Source: Actinacidiphila rubida
GTDB taxonomy: Bacteria; Actinomycetota; Actinomycetes; Streptomycetales; Streptomycetaceae
DNA: 64,000 bases
Direction of reading: 5' to 3'
NCBI RefSeq assembly: GCF_900110255.1
Contig: NZ_FODD01000021.1
Location: forward strand, 62,001-126,000
A program made the position numbers and the translations under genes. Below the pieces are notes generated by a model. That model saw only the letters and a list, made by a program, of their open reading frames with translations. It ran no database searches and had not been told where the DNA came from. Every line of letters starts with the position of its first letter. The stretch's first letter is position 1. Shown here in pieces: positions 41,244 through 50,800 of this stretch.

Positions 41244-42375
41244 GGAGACGCGGGGCGCCGGTGCCGTCGGCGGGGACGGTGTAGAGGTCGGAGCCGTAGT
41301 CACCGGGCATCGCGTAGACCAGGGTGTGGTCGTCGGACCAGACCGCCTGGTCGTCGATGTCGCGGTGCTCGGCCGTGGCGTGCTCGCGACCGGTCGCGAG
41401 ATCCAGCACGTACAGCCGCCACGGCGCGTCGGACGACGCGCCCGGGACGCGCTTCTTGTACGCGACGCGGGTGCCGTCGGGCGACAGCGACGGGCACTCG
41501 ACGTTGGTGTGGACGGTCACCGCGGTCCTCGTCGCGGTGTCGCCGTGGATCAGGTAGGTGTGGCCACCGGTGGCCAGCGTCGCGTAGAAGTGCTGGTCGT
41601 CGGCGAACGTCACGCCCCAGAAGTTGACGTCCGCGGCGCGCACGCGGGAGCCGTCGCGCGTGACGGTGTAGTCCTCCAGGGTGGGTACGAGCGTCCCCGT
41701 GCGGGTGTCGAGGATCGACGTGCGGGTGGAGAAGTTGGTGCCGGCGTAACTGTCGCCGCCGACGAACACCGTCCATGCCACCATGCGCCCGCTCGGCGAG
41801 ACCCGGGCCCGGGTCGGGATGCCGGCCAGGCCGATCGTGCGGGTGACGCGCAGCCCCGAGTCGAGGACGACCGCGCGGTAGGTGTCGTTGACCGGCCCGC
41901 GCACCGCCTGGAGGCAGATGCCCGTGCCGCCGGCCGCGTAGAAGCGCAGGCACTTGACGCCGGACGCGGTGCGCGGCCCGTCCGGGGCGCCCGCCGGCAC
42001 GGTGGTCAGCTCGTCGCGGTGCGGGCCCCACGCCATGGAGCGGAAGACGATGCGGCGCCCGCCGTCCGCGGCGAGCGAGACGGTCCCGGCGCGCACCGCG
42101 GGCCCGCCCGCCTGTGCCTGGTCCTTCTCGTGCGCGCGGGCGCCGGCGCGCCACACCGCGACGCCCGCCACGCAGGCCAGCACCAGCACGCACGCCAGCA
42201 GGACCAGCAGCCGCCCCCGGGTGCCCAGGCCCGGCTCCCGGCCCCGCCCCAGGCCCGGCTCCCCGCCCTGCGCACCGCCCGGCTCCGCACCCACCTCCGG
42301 TCGTGGCGCCACCTCCTCCGCGGCCCGCCCGCTCTCCCGCACGCCGCTCTCCCGCACTTCGCCGGCCTCAGCCAT
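41206..42375 (-). CDS. Membrane-anchored TolB-like beta-propeller protein
   Basis: 389 residues from ATG 42375 (GGAGAGG about 7 bases upstream), overlapping the end of the MFS gene by 8 bp; MREAERT at 42399 is an alternative start. An acidic Gly/Glu-rich N terminus precedes one membrane segment (LLVLLACVLVLACVAGVAVW). The outer part has WD40/TolB-type PD40 repeats (RVSPSGRMVAWTVF, CPSLSPDGTRVAYKKR, DQAVWSDDHTLVYAM). No enzymatic motif. It probably acts as an extracellular binding propeller. It is last in the minus-strand gene run from 47585. Confidence 0.82.
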   Translation of the reverse strand: MAEAGEVRESGVRESGRAAEEVAPRPEVGAEPGGAQGGEPGLGRGREPGLGTRGRLLVLLACVLVLACVAGVAVWRAGARAHEKDQAQAGGPAVRAGTVSLAADGGRRIVFRSMAWGPHRDELTTVPAGAPDGPRTASGVKCLRFYAAGGTGICLQAVRGPVNDTYRAVVLDSGLRVTRTIGLAGIPTRARVSPSGRMVAWTVFVGGDSYAGTNFSTRTSILDTRTGTLVPTLEDYTVTRDGSRVRAADVNFWGVTFADDQHFYATLATGGHTYLIHGDTATRTAVTVHTNVECPSLSPDGTRVAYKKRVPGASSDAPWRLYVLDLATGREHATAEHRDIDDQAVWSDDHTLVYAMPGDYGSDLYTVPADGTGAPRLLTRSALAPAWLG

Positions 42376-43678
42376 CCGCGTCCTCTCCGCTTCCCGCATC
42401 CCGAGGGCTTCCCGCGTCCCGCGCGTCCCGCCGCAACCTCAGCGACAGCACCACGCTCAGCGCCAGCGCCACGGCCGCGCCGCTCAGCGCCGAGCGGTCG
42501 CCCCACGCCGTCCAGGCCGCGCCGAACGCGATCGAGCAGACGAACCGGGCGGCGGCCTGCCCGGTCTGCACCAGCGCGAGGCCGCTGGAACGCAGCGCCG
42601 CCGGCACCGAACCGGCCGCGGCGGCCATCAGCACGCCGTCCGTGGCCGCGTAGAACGAGCCGTGCAGGGCCAGCACCGCGTACGGCAGGGCCCCGTTGTG
42701 CACGTGCGACAGCAGCAGGCCGTACGCGGCGAGCAGCGCGAAGTGCCCGCCGACGAACACGCGCCAGCGGCCCACCCGGTCCGCCCACCGGCCCAGCGGC
42801 ACCGCCAGCAGCAGGAACGCCGCGGCCGTGCCCAGCGGCAGCAGCGCGAACCAGCGGTCGGACACTCCGAGCCGCCGCTGCAGCATCAGATAGACGAACG
42901 AGTCGCTGACCGTGGCCAGGCCCAGAACCACCGCGCACAGCGACAGGCCGCGCAGTTCACGCCGGCCCAGCAGCCCCACCGCGGCCCGCAGGGACGGGCG
43001 TTCGGCGGCCGTCGCCGGGGCCGGGCCGGTCAGCTCGGGGGAGCGGGACGGCACGAACAGCAGCAGCACCACCACGCCCAGGGCCGCCACGCAGAAGCTG
43101 ACGGTGAACACGGCGTCGTAGCCCTCGGCGGCCTGCCGCAGGATCAGGAACGCGGCCAGCGGCCCGAGGAGCGCGCCGGTCGTGTCCATGGCCCGGTGCA
43201 CGCCGAACGCCCTGCCGCGCGTCTCCGGCGGCGAGGACAGCGAGATCAGGGCGTCCCGCGGGGCTGTGCGCAGGCCCTTGCCGGTGCGGTCGAGGGCCAG
43301 CACCGCGCCGATCAGCGGCAGCGTGTGCACGGCCAGCAGCAGCGGCTTGCACAGCGCGGACAGGCCGTACCCCAGGGCCGCGACCGGTTTGTGCCGCCCG
43401 CCGCGGTCGGCGAGGTGGCCGCCGACCAGCCGGACGAGCGCGCTGAACCCGTTGTAGACCCCGTCGAGCAGACCGAAGCCGAGCGGGGACAGGCCCAGCC
43501 CGGTGACCAGGTACAGCGGCAGCACGGCCGTGACCATCTCCGACGAGATGTCGGTGATCAGGCTGACCGCACCGAGCGCGAGCACCGTGGCGCTCACAGC
43601 CGACCGCCCGGGGAACAGGCCCCGGGCGGCCGGTGCGGTCACCGCGGGCGTGCTGCCGCGGCTCTCGCTGACGTACAT
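42368..43678 (-). CDS. MFS transporter (12-TM)
   Basis: 436 residues. It starts with a TM1 rich in Ser/Thr and Asp (LGAVSLITDISSEMVTAVLPLYL), a form common in MFS permeases with an STDxSSE motif. The motif A-like GGHLADRGGRHKP and the loop LDRTGKGLRTAPRDALIS are present. The RTGKGLRxAPRDA segment is typical of a poorly characterised family. It starts 3 bp after the phosphoesterase gene, so both are cotranscribed, suggesting transport of a product or cofactor connected with it. Confidence 0.9.
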   Translation of the reverse strand: MYVSESRGSTPAVTAPAARGLFPGRSAVSATVLALGAVSLITDISSEMVTAVLPLYLVTGLGLSPLGFGLLDGVYNGFSALVRLVGGHLADRGGRHKPVAALGYGLSALCKPLLLAVHTLPLIGAVLALDRTGKGLRTAPRDALISLSSPPETRGRAFGVHRAMDTTGALLGPLAAFLILRQAAEGYDAVFTVSFCVAALGVVVLLLFVPSRSPELTGPAPATAAERPSLRAAVGLLGRRELRGLSLCAVVLGLATVSDSFVYLMLQRRLGVSDRWFALLPLGTAAAFLLLAVPLGRWADRVGRWRVFVGGHFALLAAYGLLLSHVHNGALPYAVLALHGSFYAATDGVLMAAAAGSVPAALRSSGLALVQTGQAAARFVCSIAFGAAWTAWGDRSALSGAAVALALSVVLSLRLRRDARDAGSPRDAGSGEDADG

Positions 43679-43681
43679 CGG

Positions 43682-44569
43682 TCAGCTGGTCCAGATGCCG
43701 GTGATGTCCGACGCGGACGCGGCCTGGCCGGCGTGCGTCGACGTCCCCGCCAGGTCCTCCAGCGTGCGCAGCAGGTTGTAGTGGTTGTAGGTGGTGCCGT
43801 TGGAGCTGCCCGCGGTGACCGGCTGGCCGTAGAACACGGTCGGGATGCGGTTGCCGCTCAGCGAGTTGTCCTCGTCGAAGGTGACGACGAGCACGCTGTT
43901 GTGGGTCTTGGCCCAGGTCGCGTAGGCGCCCAGGTTGTTCTTGATCCACGTGTCGCCGGTGGACACCGAGCAGTCGTGCATGTCGCTGCACAGGTTGGGC
44001 GTGACGAAGGACATCTTCGGCAGCGTGGAGTAGTCGGTGGGGAACTGCGCGAAGGTCTTCGCCGTGTTGGTCGGCACGTTGCTGAAGCCGAACCAGGGGT
44101 TGTGCTTCTGGGCGTAGTTGCCGCTCTTGCAGGTCGTCGAGCCCTGGCTGGGCAGGGTCTCGTTGTAGCTGCCCCAGCTCTGGCCGGCCGCGATGACCTC
44201 GGAGCCGAGGTTGGCGGCGGAGCTGAAGCCGGGGGTCACGCAGCTGTCGTCGGTGACGCCCTGCGTCGAACCCGAGAACAGGGCGTAGTAGTTGGGCTGG
44301 CTCGGGTGCGTGATCGCGTGGCTCTGCGTCAGGTTCGCGCCGCCCGCCTTGAGGGTGTTGTTGATGTAGGGGGCGCTGGAGCTGCCGATCACCTGGCTGT
44401 AGGCGTGGTTCTCCATGACGACCACGACGACGTGGTCGGGGCTCGGCACGGCGCCGGCGGCGTGGGCGTTGCCGCCCAGGCCCACCCACAGTCCGGTGGA
44501 CGCGGCGGCGAGGCCGACGGCGGTGGCGAGGGCGGTGCGGCTGCGGCGGGGCGAGATCCACCCGGGCAC
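43682..44569 (-). CDS. Secreted phosphoesterase (alkaline phosphatase/phospholipase C superfamily)
   Basis: 295 residues. A Tat/Sec-like signal begins RRSRTALATAVGLAAASTGLWVGLGGNAHA. The mature enzyme has the PF04185-type motifs VVVVVMENHAYSQVIG (metal site E/N/H), HAITHPSQPNYYALFSG (catalytic Ser/Thr region) and VVTFDEDNS (metal site). It hydrolyses phosphate esters or phospholipids outside the cell. A PHO-box-like sequence (44662-44683) about 95 bp upstream suggests PhoP control under phosphate limitation. Located between the sensor kinase gene and an MFS gene on the same strand. Confidence 0.88.
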   Translation of the reverse strand: MPGWISPRRSRTALATAVGLAAASTGLWVGLGGNAHAAGAVPSPDHVVVVVMENHAYSQVIGSSSAPYINNTLKAGGANLTQSHAITHPSQPNYYALFSGSTQGVTDDSCVTPGFSSAANLGSEVIAAGQSWGSYNETLPSQGSTTCKSGNYAQKHNPWFGFSNVPTNTAKTFAQFPTDYSTLPKMSFVTPNLCSDMHDCSVSTGDTWIKNNLGAYATWAKTHNSVLVVTFDEDNSLSGNRIPTVFYGQPVTAGSSNGTTYNHYNLLRTLEDLAGTSTHAGQAASASDITGIWTS

Positions 44570-44661
44570 GGGTTACCTCCGAGGAAGAGGGGGGAAAGAC
44601 GACCGAACGGCAGTGTGCATGCCAAAAGCTAGGGGCGGAGGGGGGCCGTGGGACAGACGAG

Positions 44662-44683
44662 ATTCGGTGAAATGTCGGCGAAC
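44662..44683 (-). promoter_or_regulatory. Candidate PHO box (PhoP binding site)
   Basis: On the minus strand two 11-base direct repeat units follow each other, GTTCGCCGACA and TTTCACCGAAT. Each matches six of seven bases of the GTTCACC core known for Streptomyces PHO boxes. It lies 93-114 bp before the phosphoesterase start, with TAGCTT as a possible -10 about 31 bp further. Confidence 0.6.
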
Positions 44684-44706
44684 GCTGAGCGCCCACCCGT
44701 CGTCGG

Positions 44707-46146
44707 TCACGGAGCCGGAGGGAGGGTGAGCACCAGCCGCACGCCCTGGCCAAGGGGCTGGGCCGCCACACCGCCTCCGTGCGTCTCGGCGATCTGCCGC
44801 ACGATGGACAGGCCGAGTCCCGACCCGGGCAGCGAACGCGCGGCCGGTGACCGGTAGAAGCGGTCGAAGACATACGGCAAGTCCGCGGCGGGGATGCCCG
44901 GCCCCCGGTCGGTGACCGACACCTCTCCGGCCGGGGTCGTCGCCACCGTGACCGGCCCGCCGTCAGGGCTCCATTTTATCGCGTTGTCCACCAGGTTCCC
45001 GATGGCCCGCTCCAGGGCGTCGGGGTCGCCGTGCACCATGCACGGCTCCAGCGCGGCGGTGAACTCCACGTGCGGCGCGCGGGTCGCCGCGCGGTCCACG
45101 ACCCGGCGGGCCAGCAGGTCCAGCCGCACGTCCTCGGTGTGCGTGCCGTTCGGCGAGCTGCCGTAACGGCCCAGGTCCACCAGGTCGTTGACGAGGGTGG
45201 TCAGCTCGGCGGCCTGCGCCCGGGCCTCGCGCACCAGCAGCGGCGCCTGCGGATCGGCCACGCCCGTTCCCTCGCCCAGGAGTTCGAGGTTCGTGGTGAG
45301 GCTGGTCAGCGGCGTGCGCAGCTCGTGCGAGGCGTCGGCCACCAGGCGCCGCTGGGCGCCCACCGAATCGTCGAGCGCGGACATCATCGCGGCGAACGAG
45401 CGGGTCAGCCGGGCGATCTCGTCCTTGCCGTCGGCCGCCAGCCGCGCCGACAGGTCCTGGGTGGCCGTGACGTGCTCGACGGTGTCGGTGAGCCGGCGCA
45501 CCGGCCGCAGCACCCTCCCGGCCGCCAGCCGGGCCGCGAGCGCGGCCAGCACGCAGCCGCCCGCGATGATGGCCAGAAGCAGCAGTTCGAGCCGGTGCAG
45601 TGTCGCGCCCACCACCGACGTCGGCACCGCGGCGCGCACCAGCGTCCCGTCGTTGCCCACCAGCGGCGCGGTGTAGACGCGGTAGCGGACCCCGCCGTAG
45701 TCGGTGTACCGGAAGTACGGCGCGCGGGTGCCGTCCGCGACCTGGACGTCGGTGGCCGTGAGGTCGGCGAAGCCCGCGGAGGGGCCCTCCATGACCGGGG
45801 CCGCCACGAACTGCAGCAGCGTCGAGCCGACGTCGACGGGGCGCTGCGGGATGACGGAGCCGGGGCTCAGCGCGTCCGGGGCGGACGTGGGGCCGTTCGC
45901 CTTCGGATCGCCCGTCGCCCGGCCGTCCTTCGCGGCGTCCGGCTTCCGCGCCTCGGAGGTGCCGGCGGCTTTCTGCTTGAACGCCGCGACCAGGTCCGGC
46001 GCCTGTTGCGCCGCAGCCACCAGCGAACTGTCGTGCTGCGCCGTCAGGCTGCTGCTCAGCGACGGGTAGAGCACCAGCGCCGCCACGACCAGGGCCGCCA
46101 GGACCACCGCGCCGCCGGCGAGCGCGACGCGGTTGCGCAGGCTCAC
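44707..46146 (-). CDS. Two-component sensor histidine kinase
   Basis: 479 residues. TM1 (VALAGGAVVLAALVVAALVLYPSL) and TM2 (LLLLAIIAGGCVLAALAARLA, about 187-207) enclose an outer sensor domain of about 155 residues. A HAMP domain, an HisKA domain with phospho-acceptor H274 (DASHELRTPLTSL) and an HATPase (NLVDNAIKWSPDGG, DRGPGIP, GSGLGLSIV) follow. Its start overlaps the response-regulator stop by 4 bp (ATGA). The signal is not evident; the downstream secreted phosphoesterase and MFS may be targets. Confidence 0.94.
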   Translation of the reverse strand: MSLRNRVALAGGAVVLAALVVAALVLYPSLSSSLTAQHDSSLVAAAQQAPDLVAAFKQKAAGTSEARKPDAAKDGRATGDPKANGPTSAPDALSPGSVIPQRPVDVGSTLLQFVAAPVMEGPSAGFADLTATDVQVADGTRAPYFRYTDYGGVRYRVYTAPLVGNDGTLVRAAVPTSVVGATLHRLELLLLAIIAGGCVLAALAARLAAGRVLRPVRRLTDTVEHVTATQDLSARLAADGKDEIARLTRSFAAMMSALDDSVGAQRRLVADASHELRTPLTSLTTNLELLGEGTGVADPQAPLLVREARAQAAELTTLVNDLVDLGRYGSSPNGTHTEDVRLDLLARRVVDRAATRAPHVEFTAALEPCMVHGDPDALERAIGNLVDNAIKWSPDGGPVTVATTPAGEVSVTDRGPGIPAADLPYVFDRFYRSPAARSLPGSGLGLSIVRQIAETHGGGVAAQPLGQGVRLVLTLPPAP

Positions 46147-46814
46147 TCCTGCTCCCGCAGCACGTAGCCCAGGCCCCGCACCGTCTGCAGCAGCCGCGGT
46201 TCACCGTCCGCCTCCAGCTTCGCCCGCAGGTAACTGACGTACACCCACAGCGCGTTGGACGACGGGCCGAAGTCGTAGCCCCACACCGAGTCGAAGATCA
46301 GCGTGCGGCTGAGGACCCGGCGCGGGTTGCGCAGGAACAGTTCCAGCAGTGCGTACTCGGTCCGCGTCAGCTCCAGCACCCGGTCGCCGCGCCGGGCCCG
46401 GCACGCGGCCGTGTCCAGCTCCAGGTCGGCGAACCGCAGCACCTCGCTGTCCGCGCCGCTGCGCCGCAGCAGCGCCCGGACCCTGGCCCGCAACTCCTCC
46501 AGTGCGAACGGCTTCACCAGGTAGTCGTCCGCGCCGGCGTCCAGGCCCGCGACCCGGTCGGCGACCAGGTCGCGGGCGGTGAGCATGAGGATCGGGGTGC
46601 GGTCCCCGCGGGCCCGCAGGGTGCGGCACACCTCCAGCCCGTTGGGCTCGGGCATCAGGATGTCCAGCACCACCGCGTCCTGCCGGTGCGTGGCCAGCGA
46701 CTCCAGCGCGGCCAGGCCGTCCGCCGCCACCGCCACCTCGTACCCGTCCCGGACGAGGGCGCGCGCCAGGGAGCGCCGTACCGCGTCGTCGTCGTCAACC
46801 ACCAGCAGTCGCAT
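46143..46814 (-). CDS. OmpR/PhoB-family response regulator
   Basis: 223 residues from ATG 46814 (MRLLVVDDDDAVRRSL). Receiver domain with D51 (VVLDILMP) as the phospho-acceptor and K100-region KPF. The winged-helix C terminus has LELTRTEYALLELFLRNPRRVLSR and YVSYLRAKLE. It is the partner of the overlapping sensor kinase. It starts 24 bp after the secreted collagen-like protein's stop, so that gene is probably in the same operon. Confidence 0.95.
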   Translation of the reverse strand: MRLLVVDDDDAVRRSLARALVRDGYEVAVAADGLAALESLATHRQDAVVLDILMPEPNGLEVCRTLRARGDRTPILMLTARDLVADRVAGLDAGADDYLVKPFALEELRARVRALLRRSGADSEVLRFADLELDTAACRARRGDRVLELTRTEYALLELFLRNPRRVLSRTLIFDSVWGYDFGPSSNALWVYVSYLRAKLEADGEPRLLQTVRGLGYVLREQE

Positions 46815-46838
46815 GGCCACAGGGTCCCGCACCCGGTG

Positions 46839-47585
46839 TCAGGCCGAGGGCGGAACCGAGCGGACGGTGCCCGCCGGCTTGGCCGCCGCCATCTTCAGCG
46901 TGAACAGCGCGTCCGCGAGGCGCTCGGGTGTGACGCCCGCCCGCCGGGCGATCGCGGCGAACTGCGGGCCCGCCGTGTCCACGCTGCCCTTGGGACCGGA
47001 GGCGAGCTTCGCGACGGCGTCCAGCGCCGTCTTCGCCTCGGCTCGCGGGACACCCAGGAGTTTCGCCAGCTCGGCCGCGGAGAACGTCGACAGCGCGCCG
47101 CCGGGCTTACCGGGCTTGCCCGGGTCGCCCGGCTTGCCCTTGCCCGGGGCGCCGGGCTTCCCCGGCTTGCCCCTGCCCGGGGCGCCGGCCGGGCCGAAGA
47201 CCTCACCGAGCAGGCGGGTCGCCTGCTGCCGGCTCAGCCCGAGGTCGCGGACCAGCCCCCGCACGAGCGCCGGGTCCCTGACGTCGCCGCCGTTCGCGCC
47301 GAGCCGCTCCTTGACGTGACGGAGCGCGGTGTCGAGCCGCGCCACCGTCACGCCGTAGCGCTTGGCCAGCGACGCCAGCGTGTCGCCGCTGCCGCCCTTG
47401 CCCCTGCCCGCGTCCTTCCCGGCCGTGCCCTTCCCCGGGTCGGCCGGAGCGGTGGCCTTCGCGTTGTGCTCCGTGCCCCCGGCGTCCGACGCCGAGCCCG
47501 CTCCCGCGGCGACCGCGGCCCCGGTCGCCCCGAGCGTCATCACCAGCGCCGTCCCCGCGGCGACCAGTCCTGTCCTGCGGCGCAT
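46839..47585 (-). CDS. Secreted protein with mirrored helical repeats around a collagen-like Gly-X-Pro segment
   Basis: 248 residues from ATG 47585 (GGAGG just upstream; ATG 47603 is an alternative). A signal peptide (GLVAAGTALVMTLGATGAAVAA) is followed by a charged Gly/Lys linker. Two short helical modules come next: X (69-92, TLASLAKRYGVTVARLDTAL) and Y (107-130, ALVRGLVRDLGLSRQQATRLL). Then a Gly-Lys-Pro-rich collagen-like stretch (136-163), then Y' (172-195, ELAKLLGVPRAEAKTALDAV) and X' (208-231, QFAAIARRAGVTPERLADAL). The order is thus X-Y-collagen-Y'-X'. Function unknown. It precedes a two-component system on the same strand. Confidence 0.78.
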   Translation of the reverse strand: MRRRTGLVAAGTALVMTLGATGAAVAAGAGSASDAGGTEHNAKATAPADPGKGTAGKDAGRGKGGSGDTLASLAKRYGVTVARLDTALRHVKERLGANGGDVRDPALVRGLVRDLGLSRQQATRLLGEVFGPAGAPGRGKPGKPGAPGKGKPGDPGKPGKPGGALSTFSAAELAKLLGVPRAEAKTALDAVAKLASGPKGSVDTAGPQFAAIARRAGVTPERLADALFTLKMAAAKPAGTVRSVPPSA

Positions 47586-47836
47586 CGCGCCTCCTTCCGT
47601 CATCGGGGCCGGCCCGTGCCGGCCCGCCGACCCCCGCAGGACACCACCCCCGGCTTCACGCCACCCGTGCCCGCACCTTAGGAACGCCGTAGAGGGCGCG
47701 GGGACGTGCGGCCCGGGGCGGGCGGGCGTGCCGTGACGGCGGCGGCCGGGGGCCGTGGGGTGGGGAGCCGCACCGGGGGTGGGTAAGTTGAAGGGACCGC
47801 GCGACCACGTAGCGGGCCGACCCGCCGGGAGGGCAC

Positions 47837-50800
47837 ATGCAGGGCCGACGCAGCAGTACGTTCTCCCGTCTGCTGCGCCACGGCTTCACCGACCCCGCCA
47901 CGGCCGAGCGCCTGCTCGACGACGACGTGCTCAGCACGGTCCGCACGGACCCCGTCCTGCTGGAGGCGCTCGGCGCCACCGCCGACCCGGACCAGGCGCT
48001 GCTGGGCCTCGTCCGCCTCACCGAGGCCCTGGACGAGCCGGAGCGCCGCGTCCTGCTCGACACCGTCACGACCGCCAAGCCGCTGCGCGACCGCCTCCTC
48101 GGCGTCCTCGGCGCCTCCGAGGCGCTCGGCGACCACCTGGCGCGGCACCCCGCCGACTGGCACGCCCTCGTCACCTACGAGGCCGCCGACCTGCACCCCG
48201 GCATCGCCGAGTTCGAGCGCGGCCTGGCCGGCGCCGAGGACCCCGACGCGCTGCGCGCCGCCTACCGCCGCTGCCTGCTGGGGATAGCCGCCCGCGACGT
48301 GTGCGGCACCAGCGACCTGGTGCGCACCGCCGCCGAGCTGGCCGACCTGGCCACCGCCACGCTGCGGGTGGCCCTGGCCATCGCCTCGGCCGAGCAGCCC
48401 GGTGACGCGGCGGCCTGCCGCCTCGCGGTGATCGGGATGGGCAAGTGCGGCGGCCACGAGCTGAACTACGTCTCCGACGTCGACGTCATCTTCGTGGCCG
48501 AGCCGGTCGAGAGCGCGGCCGGCGCGGAGGAGAACCCGGCCCTGCAGGCCGCCACCCGCCTGGCCGCCCGGATGATGCGGGTCTGCTCCGACACCACCGC
48601 CGAGGGCACGATCTGGCCGGTGGACGCCAACCTGCGCCCGGAGGGCAAGAACGGCCCCCTCGTGCGGACCCTGTCCAGCCATCTGGCCTACTACAAGCGC
48701 TGGGCCAAGACCTGGGAGTTCCAGGCGCTGCTCAAGGCCCGCCCGATGGCCGGCGACGCGGCGCTCGGCCAGGAGTACATGGCGGCGATCCACCCCATGG
48801 TCTGGCAGGCCGCCGAGCGCGACCACTTCGTCACCGACGTGCAGCAGATGCGCCGCCGCGTCGTCGACAACATCCCGGCCGCCCAGGTCGACCGGGAGCT
48901 CAAGCTGGGGCCCGGCGGACTGCGGGACGTGGAGTTCGCGGTGCAGCTGCTCCAGCTCGTGCACGGCCGCTCCGACCTGTCGCTGCGCAGCCCCACCACC
49001 CTGACCGCGCTCGGCCAGCTCGCCGCCGGCGGCTACGTGGGCCGGGCCGACGCCTCCTCGCTGGACGACGCGTACCGCTTCCTGCGGCTGATGGAGCACC
49101 GCATCCAGCTGCAGAAGATGCGCCGCACCCATCTGGTGCCCGAGGACGAGGCGTCGCTGCGCCGGCTGGGCCGCGGCCTGGGCTACCGCTCGGAGCCGGT
49201 GGCGACGCTCAACCGGGAGTGGAAGCGGCACGCAATGGAGGTGCGGCGGCTGCACGAGAAGCTCTTCTACCGGCCGCTGCTGGACGCCGTCGCGCAGCTC
49301 GGCGCGGAGGAGAGCCGGCTGAGCACCGACGCGGCCCGCGAACGCCTCCAGGCGCTGGGGTACGCCGACCCGGCCGCCGCGATGCGCCACCTGGAGGCGC
49401 TGGCCAACGGCGTCACCCGCAAGGCGGCGATCCAGCGGACCCTGCTGCCGGTGCTGCTCGGCTGGTTCGCGGACTCCGCCGACCCCGACGCGGGCCTGCT
49501 GGGCTTCCGCAAGGTGTCCGACGCGCTCGGCAAGACGCCCTGGTACCTGCGGCTGCTGCGCGACGAGGGGGCCGCCGCGCAGCGGCTGGCGCGGGTGCTG
49601 TCCTCGGGCCGGCTCGCCCCCGACCTGCTGATGCGCGCGCCCGAGGCGGTCGCCATGCTCGGCTCCAACGACGCGCTGGTGCCGCGCGAGCCGTCCGCGC
49701 TGGAACAGGAGGTGCTGGCCGCCGTGGGCCGCGCCGCCGACGCGGAGCAGGCCATCGCGGCGGTCCGCGGGGTCCGCAGGCGCGAGCTGTTCCGCACGGC
49801 GGCCGCCGACCTCGTCGACACGTACGGGGACGACACCGAGGAGCACCAAGAGGCCGTGGACGCCGCGGCGATCGTCGACCGGGTCGGCTCGGCCGTCTAC
49901 GGGCTGACCTCGGCGACGCTGGCCGGCGCGCTGCGGGCCGCGGTCAACGCGGTGACCGGCAACGACGCGCAGCCGCTGCCCACCCGGTTCGCGATCATCG
50001 GCATGGGCCGCCTCGGCGGCCGCGAGCTGGGCTACGGCTCGGACGCGGACGTGCTGTTCGTGCACGAGCCGTACGATCCGGCGGACGGCGGTGAGGCCGC
50101 GCGCGCCGCGTTGGCCGTGGCCGACGAGCTGCGCCGGCTGCTGCAGATCCCCACCGCGGACCCGCCGCTGCTCATCGACTCCGATCTGCGGCCCGAGGGC
50201 AAGAGCGGGCCGCTGGTGCGCACGCTGGCCTCGTACCGGGCGTACTACGACCGCTGGTCGCTGGTGTGGGAGAGCCAGGCGCTGCTGCGGGCCACGCAGG
50301 TGGCCGGCGACCCCGGGCTGGGGGAGCGGTTCATCGCGATGATCGACCCGCTGCGCTACCCCGAGGGCGGCCTGTCCGAGGAGGCGGTGCGGGAGATCCG
50401 GCGGCTGAAGGCCCGGATGGAGTCCGAGCGGGTGCCGCGCGGCGCCGACCGCACGCTGCACGCCAAGCTGGGCCGCGGCGGCCTGTCCGACATCGAGTGG
50501 ACGGTGCAGCTGCTGCAGATGCAGCACGGCGCCCGGCTGCCGTCGCTGCGCAGCACCGGCACGCGGCGGGCGCTGGCCGCCGCGCACGCCGAGGGCCTGA
50601 TCGCCACGGAGGACATGCGGGTGCTGGACGACGCCTGGGTGCTGGCCACCCGGGTGCGCAACGCCGTCATGCTGGTCCGCGGCCGGCCCGGCGACACCTT
50701 CCCCGGCGACGGCAAGGAACTGGCCGCGGTCGGCCGCTACCTGGGCTATCCGCCCGGCCACGTCGGCGACATGCTGGAGGACTACCGGCGCCGCACCCGC

